From Euclidia mi (Eukaryota; Arthropoda; Insecta; Lepidoptera; Erebidae), in contig OX123188.2 in NCBI GenBank assembly GCA_944739405.2, positions 68,715,251 to 68,779,250 of the forward strand: a DNA stretch of 64,000 nucleotides, written 5' to 3'. The notes beneath the pieces were generated by a model. That model did not search any database and was not told where the DNA came from. It was given only the letters and a program-made list of their open reading frames with translations. This document shows positions 20,801-33,149 of the stretch, piece by piece; the first letter of the stretch is position 1; each line of letters starts with the position of its first letter. A program made the translations under genes and the position numbers.

Positions 20801-23800
20801 AGTCGTACAGACCAACCTCCAGCACAAGCAAATTGCAACGGCTACCCTACGCAGGCTGCTGGAGGTTAACCACCACACAATAGCCCTAATCCAGGAGCCG
20901 TGGATTAGAGGCGACACCATATGTGGACTCAACAACATTGGAGGTAAGATATTGCACTGGAGCTCGGCTTCTAAGCCGAGAACATGCATATACATTCCCC
21001 GAATAATACCAGCATTGCTGCTTACTAACTTTTGTTCTAGAGATCTCACAGCCGTGGGAATACGAACAGGGCCCAATGATCAGATGCTTGTACTAGCTTC
21101 GGTCTACATGCCCGGTGATGAGGAGATCCCATCGAAGGAGCTGGCCGAGCTGGTGCAGCACTGTGAGGACCACGGCTGGCCAATAATACTCTCGGCAGAT
21201 GCTAACGCCCACCATCCACTGTGGGGGAGCCCCGAGGCAAATAGACGAGGTGAGATCCTAACTGAATACATCTACACAACAACACTAACGGTAATCAACA
21301 AAGGCTCAGAGCCCACATTTGTCAGCTCCAGATATCAAACCATAGTAGACATTACACTGGCATCGGATGGGGCCGCGGAACTTGTCACGAACTGGCATGT
21401 GTCCGCCGAACCATCCTTTGCCGACCACAGACGTATCTGCTATGACATACGAGTGCAAGAGAGGGTCATACAACCAAAACGCAACCCACGTAATACCGAC
21501 ATTGCGAGATACAAGACCCTGCTCGAACAAGAAATAGCCATGTCAAATTTCAACGACATGAACACAAGCACTACACACATAGAACACAACACTAATTTAC
21601 TAACAAAATGCATACAACGCAGCTATCAACAAGCCTGCCCCACCACACTACCGAAAACGAGTAGTAAAACCATATGGTGGGGATCGGAACTGGAGAAACT
21701 CAGGCGCAATCTGAGACAACTCTTTAACCGGGCCAAAAACACAAGGAAAGACACGGACTGGGACAAATACAAAGAAGCCCAGTCGCACTACAAGAAACGC
21801 ATACGATTCCGCAGGGGAGAATCCTGGCGAAATTTCTGCACCAACATTAATTCCACATGCGAGGCAGCCAGGGTAAAAAAGATCCTATCCCAGGACAGCA
21901 ACCAGACCCTAGGCTCCATAAGAAAGCCTGATGGCACCTACGCAACCACAGACATGGAAATAAGCCAAATACTAATCGAAACGCACTTCCCAGGTTGCAC
22001 AGTGACCGAAGACTGTGATTGAAGAATCAGAACACAGACCACCGACCCAGACAGACTGGACGATAGCCAACAACATGGTTACCGGGGACCGGCTGAAATG
22101 GGCAATTTACAGCTTCCAGCCGTATAAATCTGCAGGCCTGGACGAAATAACACCAGCACTCCTACAATGGGGCTGCACAACGATTGTGCCACAGCTACTC
22201 AGCATATATAGAGCATCTATAGCGCACAATTACATACCACGAAGGTGGAGGGAAGTAAAAGTCATATTTCTCCCAAAACCGGGCAAAACGGATTATACGC
22301 AAGCAAAATCGTTTAGACCTATCAGTTTGACCTCCTTCCTGCTAAAAACGCTGGAAAGGCTCGCTGACAGATACCTGCGGGAAGGCGCACTGCTACGCAG
22401 ACCACTACACCCGCATCAACACGCCTACAGTAGTGGTAGATCAACGGAATCAGCGCTTCACTCCGTAGTGGGGACCATAGAGACAGCGCTATCTGACAAA
22501 CTAATGATCTTAGGCGCCTTCATTGACATAGAGGGCGCCTTCGACAAGACTAAATTCACCAGCATTAGCCGTGCCCTTAACAAGTTCGGAGTTGAACAAA
22601 CCGTCAGTGGATGGATTGATCAACTCCTGAAACAAAGGGCTATTCAGTTCACGGTTAATACCACCACAAGGGGGATAGTAGCAAAAGGCTGCCCACAGGG
22701 AGGGGTCCTATCACCCCTGCTTTGGAACATAGTGGTAGACGATCTGTTGAGAAATCTGAATGACAAATGCTTCTTCACGGTCGGCTACGCAGATGATATT
22801 ACCATCCTAATCAAAGGAAACTCAGAAGACATGATCCATTATCGGATGCAAGCAGCGATCAGGATCATGGAACAATGGTGCAACCACCATGAACTGACGG
22901 TCAACCCAAATAAAACGGAGCTAGTACTTTTCACCAACAAAAGGAACACCCGTATAACCAGAAAACCAAAACTTTTTGGCACGGGGCTTAACTTATCGAG
23001 TGAAGTCAAGTACCTGGGCGAAACACTCGACCACAAGCTCAACTGGAATAAACACATCACCACTAAAACCACAAAAGCATGTACAACCTTCTGGCAGTGC
23101 AGGAGAATAATAGGCAAGAAATGGGGTCTAAAACCATTCATCACCCTATGGATCTACACTGCCATAATACGCCCCATGCTCACATACGGTGCAGTAGTGT
23201 GGTGGCCACGCACTCAACTAAGCACAGTCAAGAGCAAACTGCAGAGCATACAACGCCTCGCCTGTCTGGCCACAACAGGCTGCATGAAAACAACTCCAAC
23301 GGCGGCACTGGAGGTGCTTCTCGACTTGCGACCACTGCACCTCATCATCCAGCAAGAAGCAGGTGCCGCTGCGATCCGGCTCGATAAGTTCGGGCTCTTT
23401 CGTTCGAGAGATGACCGCATAACCCACGCACGCCTGAAAAGGACGTTAACTAACGAGATCCCGATGCTAGATGCAACGTGTGATCTCATACCTAAAACCT
23501 TTGTCTTTGACAAAAAATACCGCATACAACTGCAAGAAGAGCACAAGGATAGTTCTGGTATACACGAAGTTAGAGTATACACAGACGGCTCAAAAACAAA
23601 GTATGGGACGGGTGCCGGAGTGTTCTCCCATGACTTGAATATCAATCTCTCAACATCGCTTGGTAAACTCAACACCATCTTCCAAGCTGAATGCGTTGGG
23701 ATAACAAGGGCGGCGACGGCGATCGCGGCCAGAAATGTGAGCAACCTGTCAATACGCATCATCACAGACAGCGCCTCAGTACTACAAGCTCTCGATGGCA

Positions 23801-24396
23801 ACTGCTTTAATAGCGGCCTAATTATGGAGTGCCACCAAGAGCTGCAGAAAACTGCAACGAGAAATCGGGTTACGCTCCAGTGGATACGAGGACACAGTGA
23901 CTCCACGGGCAATGACGCAGCAGACCAACTGGCAAAGAAAGGATCGGACACGACAACTCTAGGACCCGAACCAATTGTTCCAATACCGTTCAAACAACTA
24001 AGAACATGGTTACGCGAGAGAACCCTACAACAACACGAAAAAGAGTGGGCAGAGTTAAAAGAGTGTAGGCAATCTAAAGATGCCTATCCCCAATTAGACA
24101 AGCGACTGTCGCAAAAACTGTTGCACTCCAACAGGAAAACACTCAAGCATCTGACTGGCATAATAACCGGCCACTGTCCACTAAACAAGCATCTCTACAA
24201 CATCGGCGTCACGGACAGCCCACTATGTAGGGGCTGCATGGGGACCGAAGAAACACCCGCTCATATAATCCTACATTGTACCAGCGTGAGCGACCAACGG
24301 ACGAAGTTCCTGAACAACCCCAGAACCATGAGCGAAGCCATACGCAATCCTGGTCAACTCATGGCCTTCTGGAAGGAGCTTGCATGGTATGAGTAG
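20775..24396 (+). pseudogene. LINE D ORF2: endonuclease, RT, RNase H (one frameshift)
   Basis: Starts at the ATG at 20775 in the +1 frame relative to ORF1. Residues ~1-230 are an APE-type endonuclease (QTNLQHKQ, IQEPWI, SADANAHH, and ADHR near 21422). At about 22014-22016 one extra base ends this frame at 22022, and the remainder continues from 22015. RT motifs follow: FIDIEGAFDK near 22525, GCPQGGVLSPLLWN near 22690 and YADD near 22787. RNase H starts at VYTDGSK near 23575 and includes ITDSASV and WIRGHSDSTGNDAAD. A CX2C...HX4C zinc motif lies near 24225-24275. Apart from the indel the frame is clean, so the break may be recent or an assembly error. Confidence 0.88.
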
Positions 24397-24467
24397 CAGG
24401 CGACTACCGCGTCACTGCTAACGCACAATGGCCCAATTAAGTGGCTAAGTGCGGAAAACACCTGTCC

Positions 24468-24494
24468 AACTAACTAACTAACTAACTAACTAAG
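24468..24494 (+). repeat. (AACT)n tail of LINE D
   Basis: Six to seven AACT units end the LINE directly against its TSD. A tetranucleotide tail rather than poly(A) is usual for such LINEs. Confidence 0.85.
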
Positions 24495-24725
24495 CCACCG
24501 GTACAATACCATAGGTTTATCGCCTAATCAAGCGTAACTGCAATGTTAAATAAGAATTTTTTCTTTATTTTTGCGTCAGGCACTAAAAATATTGTTAAAC
24601 AACACTTTTGTCGATATCTTTATTGCCGCGATAGTAATAGTATTATTATTGTAAGACATTGAGGGAAGAAATTAATGGCCACCGTGAATTTCAATAATTC
24701 TATTTAACAAGAACATTACGACTCG

Positions 24726-26184
24726 TCCCGTCTATGGGTAGTCATATTTTACCCTTATTAACAAATAATTACGCTATATAAATATAAGTATATAGTTGGA
24801 TAATCTAAACCGTATATGAGTGAGACGCGATTCCAATCATAAAATTGGACAAATGGTTTATTTTACACAAGGACAAATGTTATCGTGGCAATATTGTTAG
24901 AGAAACAATTTCTGATTTGTTTGTTGCTTATTATTTCTATTTGCATTCATCCCATAGATTTGTTCTATAGATGTGCTATGCACCCATGGATAAGTAGGTA
25001 TTTCGATCACTGCACGCGCGCACTTATAATTACGGTTAAAAAAATGTGTCCACTTAAAAACATATTCGTTTTCTAAGTATAATATTTCCTTAGCATGACT
25101 TAGCATGATATCCAAGCCCAGTAGACTTCGGCTTGGTGATGGGTCTTTTGACCTTGAGCCTCTATATGTGATCTTATCTTGTTCGTAGTGGTTTCAAATC
25201 GTTCAGCAAAGATAAGAACCAAACCCTAATTAATTAGACATATGTTTATATTCCTAACCAGTTTAATAAATGAGTTAATTTTTGGGCAACTTCTACAAAT
25301 TATTTATACGTTTTCACGATTTAAATTTAAAAGTGGTTTACTTTGCCTCCCTCGTCAATTGTCCCATAGACGAGAAGCTAATTTACTGCCGCGTTTCACA
25401 TTTTAAATGAAAGGGTTCCGTTATTTCAACACCACTGTTGACATGTACTCCAATAAATTTCTAGAATAAATCAGCTTTATTGAGAACTTTAATAGCTGAG
25501 CAATGTTATAAGCTTTGAATATATATATTTCTGTGTAAGTAAATATTCTTTAATTTGAGAGTATCTGATAAAGCTTTACATAGAATCAATAAGGAATTAA
25601 ATCTAATACTGCTAACGCAGTGTAGTACGACAATGGAAAATAAAACCGTTACTGAGTGACACATAATATACCCATTACGGTTGATCGACTATCAGAGTCA
25701 ACACTCTAGTAAAGATCAGAGGGGCGAATCATTGAGTAAGTACCTACAGTGAAACAAAGCCCTGCCCGAGGTTATTTTATCAACCGCTCGCACATCGAAT
25801 AAAAATATAAAATTGCTCTCACCCGCCACTATTTGTATCGATGCAAGTACGGACGTATATGGAATGTAGAAAAATCTCTTTAAGTTGTGCATTCACAAAA
25901 AGGTCACTACATACATAAAGAAGCCAATATGAGAGCAGTCGACGAAGAGGTGGTTGTTACGTAAAGTAGTTTACGTTAAACCGGGCGACCGAGCGACCGA
26001 ACGACCGGGCGAATTCTCTCATGGCACAGCCACTTGCATATACACCTTCATACTTTTTCTTTCTTTATGCCTGACACTCCTCCCTCAAATTTAATCAACT
26101 TAAGTGAGCTTAATATTAAATTGGTTGTACAGTTCAAGCTCAGATGTTACTTATTTATAAATATTTGTAACAGAATGTGTCTAT
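24726..26184. other. AT-rich spacer, no gene seen
   Basis: No supported coding frame. Around 25981-26012 there is a short tandem of CGACCGAG-type octamers. Confidence 0.55.
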
Positions 26185-26415
26185 CATCTATCACATCAGC
26201 CTTAATAGTCCACTGCTGGACTAGGCCTCTCCTTTGAAAGGAGGAATTGGCCTATATACCACGCTGGCCAAACAAATTGGTATAGGTTTTGTATCAAGTT
26301 TTCCTTCTCTTGCAGTGTTGTTCTCTGCATAATATGCTCCCTCTGTCGGCTCTTACGACACCCATGGGATGATATGGGGTGGTGACATTTCGTCTTCTTA
26401 ATCCGTCACCACACG
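26185..26415 (-). mobile_element. SINE body fragments
   Basis: Near 26200-26290 is a phrase (AGTCCACTGCTGGAC) shared in type with the S1 SINE tails at 54215 and 60020. Near 26340-26390, CTCTTACGACACCCATGGGA with GGGGTGGTGACA recurs near 48125-48165. These are two different repeat remnants side by side. Confidence 0.5.
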
Positions 26416-27039
26416 GACAACAGAATGTGTGCTAGCTCCTAACTTAACTCATATATCGTGGGTGAATAAAAAGAGAAACCGATAAAATAAAATTGATTGT
26501 AACGAGGCGGTGATTCGATGAAACCTAAACGGATTATAGCATAAGTTCCTATTCGCTCATACTACGAAAATGCTCGAAATCTATTTTAAGCAAACTCTGA
26601 ATATTTTTATTTAAGTCAGCGCGTTTTTCTGCGATTCAATCTGCAGTAACTTTTCATCGTGCCAGGTTTTGCTGTATAAAGAGGGCATTATTTTTCAAAA
26701 GCCATGATTATATGCGGAGAGAAATCACAAGAAAACTGTTTGTATCAACGGAAGGATGCTAGGATAACGTTTTGTGTGCTTTGTGACGGAGTCGCGCTTG
26801 AGTTTGTAAACAAAGTCAGCGAACTTATATCAACGCGGATAGCAAAATGTAATGATAGAATCATATTCGTGACTGTAAAATGTGAGTGCAACACACAGTT
26901 TATTGTTGTGCTGGGATCAATCAGGTGGATTGGATCATGTTCGGGATTCGTGCGGAATTGTAACATGTGCCGATCATTCCGCCCCGACTGTTGAATCACG
27001 AGCTTACCGACTGTTCAAATATATGCGATGTTTTTATTA
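26416..27039. other. Spacer, no supported gene
   Basis: A 96-codon frame at 26704-26994 has no recognisable motif and I do not call it a gene. Confidence 0.5.
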
Positions 27040-27378
27040 CTTTATGTTGTTTGTTCTACGTTCACGTGGACGCAAACTGATGTAAGCACGTTCTGTTGCT
27101 CATATGTTTTATGCCTGTATTGCAGTATTCTGAATTTGAAAGTCTGCTAATGAGTAAATCTTTTTCATGATATTAGAACGATGATGAATGATAAACCTGT
27201 TTATTAGTTGCTTTATGTTGTTTGTTCTACGTTCACGTGGACGCAACCTGATGTAAGCACGTTCTGTTGCTCATATGTTTTATGCCTGTATTGCAGTATT
27301 CTGAGTTTGAAAGTCTGCTAATGAGTAAATCTTTTTCATGATATTAGAACGATGATGAATGATAAACCTTTTTATTAG
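27040..27378. repeat. 171-bp tandem duplication
   Basis: Two head-to-tail units with a 171-bp period (27040-27210 and 27211-27378) that differ at only a few bases, starting CTTTATGTTGTTTGTTC. Non-coding. Confidence 0.9.
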
Positions 27379-28627
27379 TATTAGAAAGATTATGGTGATA
27401 AGTTGCAAAATATATTTATGCTTTGTATTTTTCTTTTCATACTTGAAATGAGTAATAAAATAAAACAGTGAATTAAGTATATTATTCAATTTAGTGAGTA
27501 AATTGTTTAATTTTACATAGCGTAGGAAACAAAACTAAAAGCAATTTTGTATAATATGACGTTACTAACTGAATGACCTATTGGACTCTACTGTCTTATG
27601 GCTTAATGTTTAATAATAGATAACGGTTCCAATTGTTCTAAGATTTTAATGTTGCTAGAATTAATTTTATGTTCAAAGTATGTATTTCCTTAAAGACACT
27701 TGATGCATTGTCACTACTGTGTCAATATACACATTTACTTATACGTAATTGTACCCATCCCATCATTGTAACATTTGTTTAATTACTTTGAAATGTCGAA
27801 TCTGCCCACAAAGGCAGCGTGAATACCAAAAACACTTTTTTGCTGATACAGGCCTGACAAAATAAATATAGGTTTCAATATTGCTGATAACAGCAAATTC
27901 ATATGAGTAACTACTAAACGCTTTTATTTTCGTTAAGTATGATTATTTTTTATACAATTGAGATATTTAAAAACGTTGCAATAATAGAAATAATGAAACG
28001 AAAAAAAGAAAATTAAAATTTTATATATAGGTTAGTAAATACGTATACAAAAACATAATAACAAAGACGGTTGTCCATATACCAGGCATCCATATTTCAT
28101 CACACATTAAATAATTTAAGAGACGGCACTTAAACTAATACTAAGCGAGTACCATGTGAGGCTGTATCTATATTTAAAAGGAGGTTGGAAGACAGGCGCC
28201 ACATAGGACGTGTCAAATGCAATCAAGAGGTCCAAAGAGGTTCGCTAATTACTTTACGTTGTGTGTGGCCATACCGTCAACGGCGATACCTGGCAGGTAT
28301 ATTATGAGCAGTTTCATTATTAATAATAATGTATCTGTAATGGCTGTTTAAAGGACAGACGTGTGAATAAGTATTTTGTATGCTAATCTACCGTCAAAGT
28401 TGACGCTTTAAGGTGGGGAATGTCTACATTTTTACTCGACTACGGCGAAGCCAAAAGGAAGGGTTCTGTTTTTTTTTATATGAGTTATGCGAATCTTTAC
28501 TTTGTTTTTATTGCTATGTGTGTTGTGTTGAGCTCAACTGAACATGTGTGTCTACCTAAGTATCTAAAAGTTCATATAAAAAAAAGGAAAATTGGCAAAT
28601 CGTACTGACTAAAATTGTTATATATGA
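27379..28627. other. AT-rich spacer, no gene seen
   Basis: Nothing recognisable; short frames only. Confidence 0.55.
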
Positions 28628-28834
28628 CTAGAGGACGCCAGCGGCTATGCCTGCATTATTTTCAAATTTACCCGTTTTGGCCGATCCCGTGGGAATTTCG
28701 GGAAATCCCTTCTTAGTGCACCCCTACGGTCCCCAAGGAAGATACATGCCAAATTTCAGGTGCCTGCGCCCAATAATTTTGGCTGTAGCGTGTCTGTCAG
28801 TCAGTCAGTAACGCAAGGATTTTATATATTAAGA
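28628..28834 (-). mobile_element. Non-autonomous Helitron-like element
   Basis: Minus-strand relative of 8666-8873 with the same ends (5' TCTTAATATATAAAATCC, 3' CTAG) and the same A/T flanks (28835 and 28627). 207 bp. Confidence 0.55.
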
Positions 28835-29008
28835 TAAGAGGACGAGAAACGTGAAGGTGTGTAGCGGCAATCGTAAAAAAGTTGCACTGATTTAGGTACT
28901 CTTAAAAGGAAAGATGCAGCACTACTGCAACTATTTCACGGATTCAACCTTTACTAAAGGCTTATAAAAATACAATACACAACAATACTTTGTATCATTA
29001 TTTTCATT

Positions 29009-29391
29009 ATAGAGGATGCTCGCGGTTATACTCACGTTATTTAAGGCTACTGCTCCGCTCCCGTCGCTCATAGCGCGATCTTATATAGCCTATAGCCTTT
29101 CTCGATGATTGGGCTATCTAACACTGTAAAAATATTTCAAATCGGACCAGTAGTTTCTGAGATAAGCGCGTTTAACCAACCAAACAAACAAACTCTTCAG
29201 CTTTATAGTTATATTTTTTTTAATTTACCCGTTTTGGCCGATCGCGTGGGAATTTCGGGAAATCCCTTCTTAGTGCACCCCTACGGTCCCCAAGGAACAT
29301 ACATGCCAAATTTCAGCTTCCTGCGCCCAATAGTTTCGGCTGTAGCGTGTCTGTCAGTCAGTCAGTAACGCAAGGATTTTATATATTAAGA
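29009..29391 (-). mobile_element. Helitron-like element, composite copy
   Basis: The right half (29215-29391) matches the other copies closely. The left half (29009-29214) carries a different dispersed repeat with CCGCTCCCGTCGCTCATAGC. The 3' terminus is degenerate. Confidence 0.45.
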
Positions 29392-29729
29392 TTAGTATAA
29401 GATATAAGATTCATTAGTCGGTTAACTTGATATCTGAAAAAAATATTCTTTGGAAATGTTTATTAGTCAACTACTATTGTTTAATTCTGAAAACCGTTAC
29501 ACCGTACAATAATTAGATTGAATATTTTTTTTAAATAGCAAAACCTTTTGTCATCCATGCCACACTGCCATCATTCACCTTGTTTATGTTATTTAATCAT
29601 AGTGCTCGCTGGTCTATATTATTATCGAAGTATTTTACTTTTAACGATTTCCTAAATGGGAATTGGCAGAAAATGATCTACAATTTATTGTATTTAATAA
29701 AAAAACATATTTTTTGTTACATACATACA
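29392..29729. other. Spacer, no gene seen
   Basis: AT-rich and featureless. Confidence 0.5.
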
Positions 29730-29910
29730 TATCGTCACGCCTTTTATCCCCGAAGGGGTAGGCAGAGGTGTATTTCTACACCCACTTTTCGCCAGATAAA
29801 CCTTAGTCCCACGTAATAAGGGGCGAGCCTATTGCCGTACCGGGCACATTTCCAGACTCCGTGCTGCTACTGAGAATTTACAAACAAAAACAAAACAAAA
29901 CAAAAAATAT
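29730..29910 (-). mobile_element. SINE S3 body fragment
   Basis: Inverse of the body of the SINE at 48255-48530 (GGGGCGAGCCTATTGCC, GTGCCCGG-type phrases, GGTAGGCAGAGGTGTA). The tRNA head is missing. An A/C-rich run (CAAAACAAAA) lies at 29882-29908. Confidence 0.55.
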
Positions 29911-30196
29911 TTTATTTGCTTCTCCAAAACTTAAAATACATTTCCTTATTTAAATTTACAGAAGGCGGTATGTGGAGAACAAATTAGGCAACTGCGTCAG
30001 CTATTGTTGCAGTTATAAAACTACAACGCTGGTATTCTCGCATGCCTATATGCAATTATAATTATATAAGATTAAATTTACCTATAAATAAATAAAATAT
30101 ATTATCGATAAATTAATATATATATATACACAAAATTATATACAAATATATACGTATATAGTGTACATATTATTAATAAGTTTTATAATATATATG

Positions 30197-30780
30197 TGTC
30201 TAGAGTTTGAGCTGAGATCGGGTAAGGTTTACAGAGATCAGTGGAAGCGATTAATTCATCCAGTCTCAGCCCAAGGCAAAGGTCGAACATACACTGCGGT
30301 AGCACAGCGAATGAATATAAATTCTAATATTAATAGAAAGTCTTACCAAATATCCCCTGGTGATGTTCTTGAGTGGAGTCCTGGAGGCAAGCTAGACACA
30401 CACGAGACTAAATTGGCCAATATTAGCAAGTGAATTATCTTTACTTTACCAGACTCCAACGCAGCGTTTTCAATCAGCAAATTCGTCCGGCACCAACCAC
30501 GTGCATCGGATTCACTCAAGTTTTACAATGTTCGTTAAAATACTATTTTTATCACAATTAACCGATGCCAGTTATTGATCAAGGAAGTGGCAATCAAACG
30601 GGTTCTAAATACAAGATCAAAACGCTCACAAAACGAAATCTATCCAGAGCTAGGTTTTTTCGCTGACCGCGGGAAACGACAAAGAACCAAAAAGAGTGAA
30701 TGACAGTTCAGTGTGAACATTGTCAGAAATTTTCAATAGACTAAACAAAATGTGACTCAATCGATCTAATCGATTTGACT
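30197..30780 (-). repeat. 3' LTR of BEL copy 2, distal part
   Basis: 584 bp matching 42686-43269. It carries the LTR end (TGTCTAGAG on the plus strand) next to TSD ATATG. The proximal 29 bp are at 36445-36473. Confidence 0.93.
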
Positions 30781-31563
30781 ATATGTATTTAAGTTTAAAT
30801 CAATATTAAACGCTTATGTTTCATGAATATCGTGTGTAATAGTAATAGAAGTGTGAAATACATTGAGTTTGCTGTTTGAAACCTCGCTGCAGACAGTTCT
30901 TGGCGGACAGATCAACTACCCAGTGGCAACAGACGGAATTCAAATCATCATCCTTAAACCCGGGGAGTATTTTACTTATTAACTTACACTCCTCAGCACA
31001 TATTTACTCGGCTCACTGAACGTGAGCTTCGTCCATCACACACTGGCACAGTTTCTGTCTCCTTTTGCTTGACAAAAGTGGAAGCAAAATCGAGGACTGA
31101 ACAAATGCCCCATACAAGCACAAAGTACACTTACACTTCACATTTATATACATAAATGTAATTATTTATTAAATAAGTATACATTATTATAATTATTTAT
31201 TGATTGTCTGCCTAGATTTAGTTATTAAGTACAACCATCTTAGATATTTACCTAGATTTAGTTATTTAGTACAGCCATCAGCAAGGATTATCCTACCTAC
31301 TTGATACTGATATAAGAGTTGTTCAACAAACCATATTAATCTAAACCATTATTTAGTTTAATAGCCAAATTACCATTCTTACACCTTTCTTTCAATTTTC
31401 ATAACTTATTTTCAACATACCTACATCAATCTATAATTCTCATAACTTTTTTATCTCTTTTATTTGGTACTAATTATATATATTCACTCTTGTATATTAT
31501 CATAATACCTATCTTTCTTCAAAGTATTCACCTGTTTTTCCTTTTTTAGGTAATTTGTGAGGC

Positions 31564-33096
31564 ATGTCTACAAACATGATGACCCGCAAGGCACTTGCTA
31601 AGGAAACAGAGAACAACTTGAAGATAGCGCTGTTAGAATTAAAGAAATATAAAGAAGATAACAGTCAACTATTGAAGGAACGTGTTGATAGCGAAGAAGA
31701 AATTAAATATGTCAATGATAAAGTATCCCAGCTGAAGGCACAATTGACGGAACTCCACATTGAACACATGGACATCTTGGACCAACGAGATAGACTACAG
31801 GAGGAAGTTAGGTCCTACAGTAGCTGTGATGAAACCTCCCTTAGACAACTCAGTCGAATTACGGAGTTGGAGGCGAGTCTGAATGAAGACCAAACAACAA
31901 TTTTATCACAAGAGGAATCAATTCAGACACTCAACACCACAGCAAACAAGAACCTGTTTTCAGAGGTAATGAGTGGTAATGCTAGTGTTATTAAGACTGT
32001 AAAATGTAAGTGCAACTGTAAATCTAAATTGATAACCAAAAGGAAATTTAGGCAATTATCAAAATTAAATAAATTGATAAAGCGACTTGAATCCAGTCAC
32101 AAGGGGTCAAATAAAGTAAATAAATTATCACAAATTAACCATGACTTGGTTAAGGAACAGGAGTCATTGATGTCGAAGCTTGAGGCTAGCAATGAACAAT
32201 TACTCAGTAGTAGATTATTATATGATCAGCACACTCAGGAGCTACAAACACACATATCAAAACTGACTGCACAGCTCGAGAAAATGGCAATAACACACCA
32301 GAAAGAAACTCAAGAATACATATTAAAATATGATGAGATTTCTAGAGTTGGTAGAGAGAATCTAGAACAACTGCTCTCTATAGCCAACAAAAAATGTTGC
32401 TTAAATTGTTCAAAATTAAATAATGATTTAGAAAGTAGTCTAGTACTAGAACAACCTCACAAAATATACAATGACTCCGGTTCTGATGCCTTGTTACAAA
32501 CAAATCAAATATGTTCACTTGACACTCATAGTAATAACACTGTATTGATGTTTTCTGACCAATTGGGAGTGGGTTTGGGTAGCTTAATAGATAGTTACAC
32601 TAACCGTCCATTACAAAACTTTTGTTATCCAGGAGAAAGAATGTCTTCATTAGTTAATAAGTTAAAACATGCAGAATTAAATAAACATTTTACAGTTATT
32701 ATTATGTATGGTGATAGCTTACTAGTTACTAGGAAAGATATACTAGCTTTATCGGATATAATGACTGATAGAAGTTCTAAAGTGGGGTGCAATTTTATAG
32801 TCTGTGCATTTCCTTATTCTAAGACCTTATCTGATAAAGAAAATAACCAGATAAGTAAATTAAATCTATTATTATATAATAGTACATATCGTCATAATGA
32901 CAAAATTTTATTCTTTGACACTAATACTTTTATTAAAAGTAATTTTATTTTAACAAAAGATACTATGTATCTTTCTCGCTCTTTTAAACGACAACTTGCT
33001 AAATTATTAGCATTTAATTTATACAGTGACCCAAGTACTGTTAGATTACATGACAATTCCATTATTGACATTCATAATAATAATAATTTAAATTAA
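31564..33096 (+). CDS. LINE E ORF1: coiled coil plus degenerate SGNH-like domain
   Basis: 510 residues from an ATG. Residues ~10-115 and ~165-280 look like coiled coil. A Cys cluster CKCNC lies near 148 and CCLNC near 279. Residues ~327-490 follow the segment order of SGNH esterases, as found in some CR1-group ORF1 proteins: a first block (VLMFSDQLG), PGERM, a third block (IIMYGDSL, residue ~380), an N...LN helix pair, and a last block (LTKDTMYLSRSFKRQLAKLL). The expected catalytic Ser, Asn and His are not there: Gln replaces the nucleophile and Tyr the final His. A non-catalytic, structural role is therefore likely. The SGNH assignment rests on my reading of the pattern. Confidence 0.7.
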   Translation: MSTNMMTRKALAKETENNLKIALLELKKYKEDNSQLLKERVDSEEEIKYVNDKVSQLKAQLTELHIEHMDILDQRDRLQEEVRSYSSCDETSLRQLSRITELEASLNEDQTTILSQEESIQTLNTTANKNLFSEVMSGNASVIKTVKCKCNCKSKLITKRKFRQLSKLNKLIKRLESSHKGSNKVNKLSQINHDLVKEQESLMSKLEASNEQLLSSRLLYDQHTQELQTHISKLTAQLEKMAITHQKETQEYILKYDEISRVGRENLEQLLSIANKKCCLNCSKLNNDLESSLVLEQPHKIYNDSGSDALLQTNQICSLDTHSNNTVLMFSDQLGVGLGSLIDSYTNRPLQNFCYPGERMSSLVNKLKHAELNKHFTVIIMYGDSLLVTRKDILALSDIMTDRSSKVGCNFIVCAFPYSKTLSDKENNQISKLNLLLYNSTYRHNDKILFFDTNTFIKSNFILTKDTMYLSRSFKRQLAKLLAFNLYSDPSTVRLHDNSIIDIHNNNNLN

Positions 33097-33149
33097 ATTC
33101 TGAGACAATAGAGAACACCTCTAGCTATAATAAGATTACTCGTAACTCA

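Larger units (their letters stand above)
18693..24490 (+). mobile_element. LINE D, LOA-like non-LTR retrotransposon
   Basis: Full-length element with a GC-rich 5' UTR (18693-19243) containing a CA-rich stretch, ORF1, ORF2 with endonuclease, RT and RNase H, a ~70 bp 3' UTR and an (AACT)n tail. Overlapping ORFs, RNase H and a DUF4780-like ORF1 suggest the LOA/I group. Flanked by a perfect TSD. Only one frameshift was found in 5.8 kb, so it is a recent insertion. Its GC-rich coding sequence stands out against the AT-rich surroundings. Confidence 0.9.
17807..24725. mobile_element. Fold-back (long-TIR) element interrupted by LINE D
   Basis: The left arm 17807-18165 is inverted as 18569-18692 plus 24505-24725. 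The right arm is cut at GCCACCGGTAC by LINE D. Without the LINE, the element would be about 1.1 kb, with ~350 bp arms and a ~400 bp loop (18166-18568) that encodes nothing. Outer ends read CGAGTCGTA. No TSD is visible, so the superfamily is unknown. Confidence 0.75.

Noticed and set aside
26704..26994. A 96-codon Cys-containing frame as a possible host gene
   Set aside because: No recognisable domain, no splice or repeat context, and a length expected by chance.
27040..27378. Centromeric satellite because of the 171-bp period
   Set aside because: Only two units. The length match to primate alpha satellite is coincidence.
30161..30433. A 90-codon frame, repeated at 42641-42922
   Set aside because: Both lie in the two LTRs of one BEL element. 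Conservation comes from LTR duplication, and no domain is visible.
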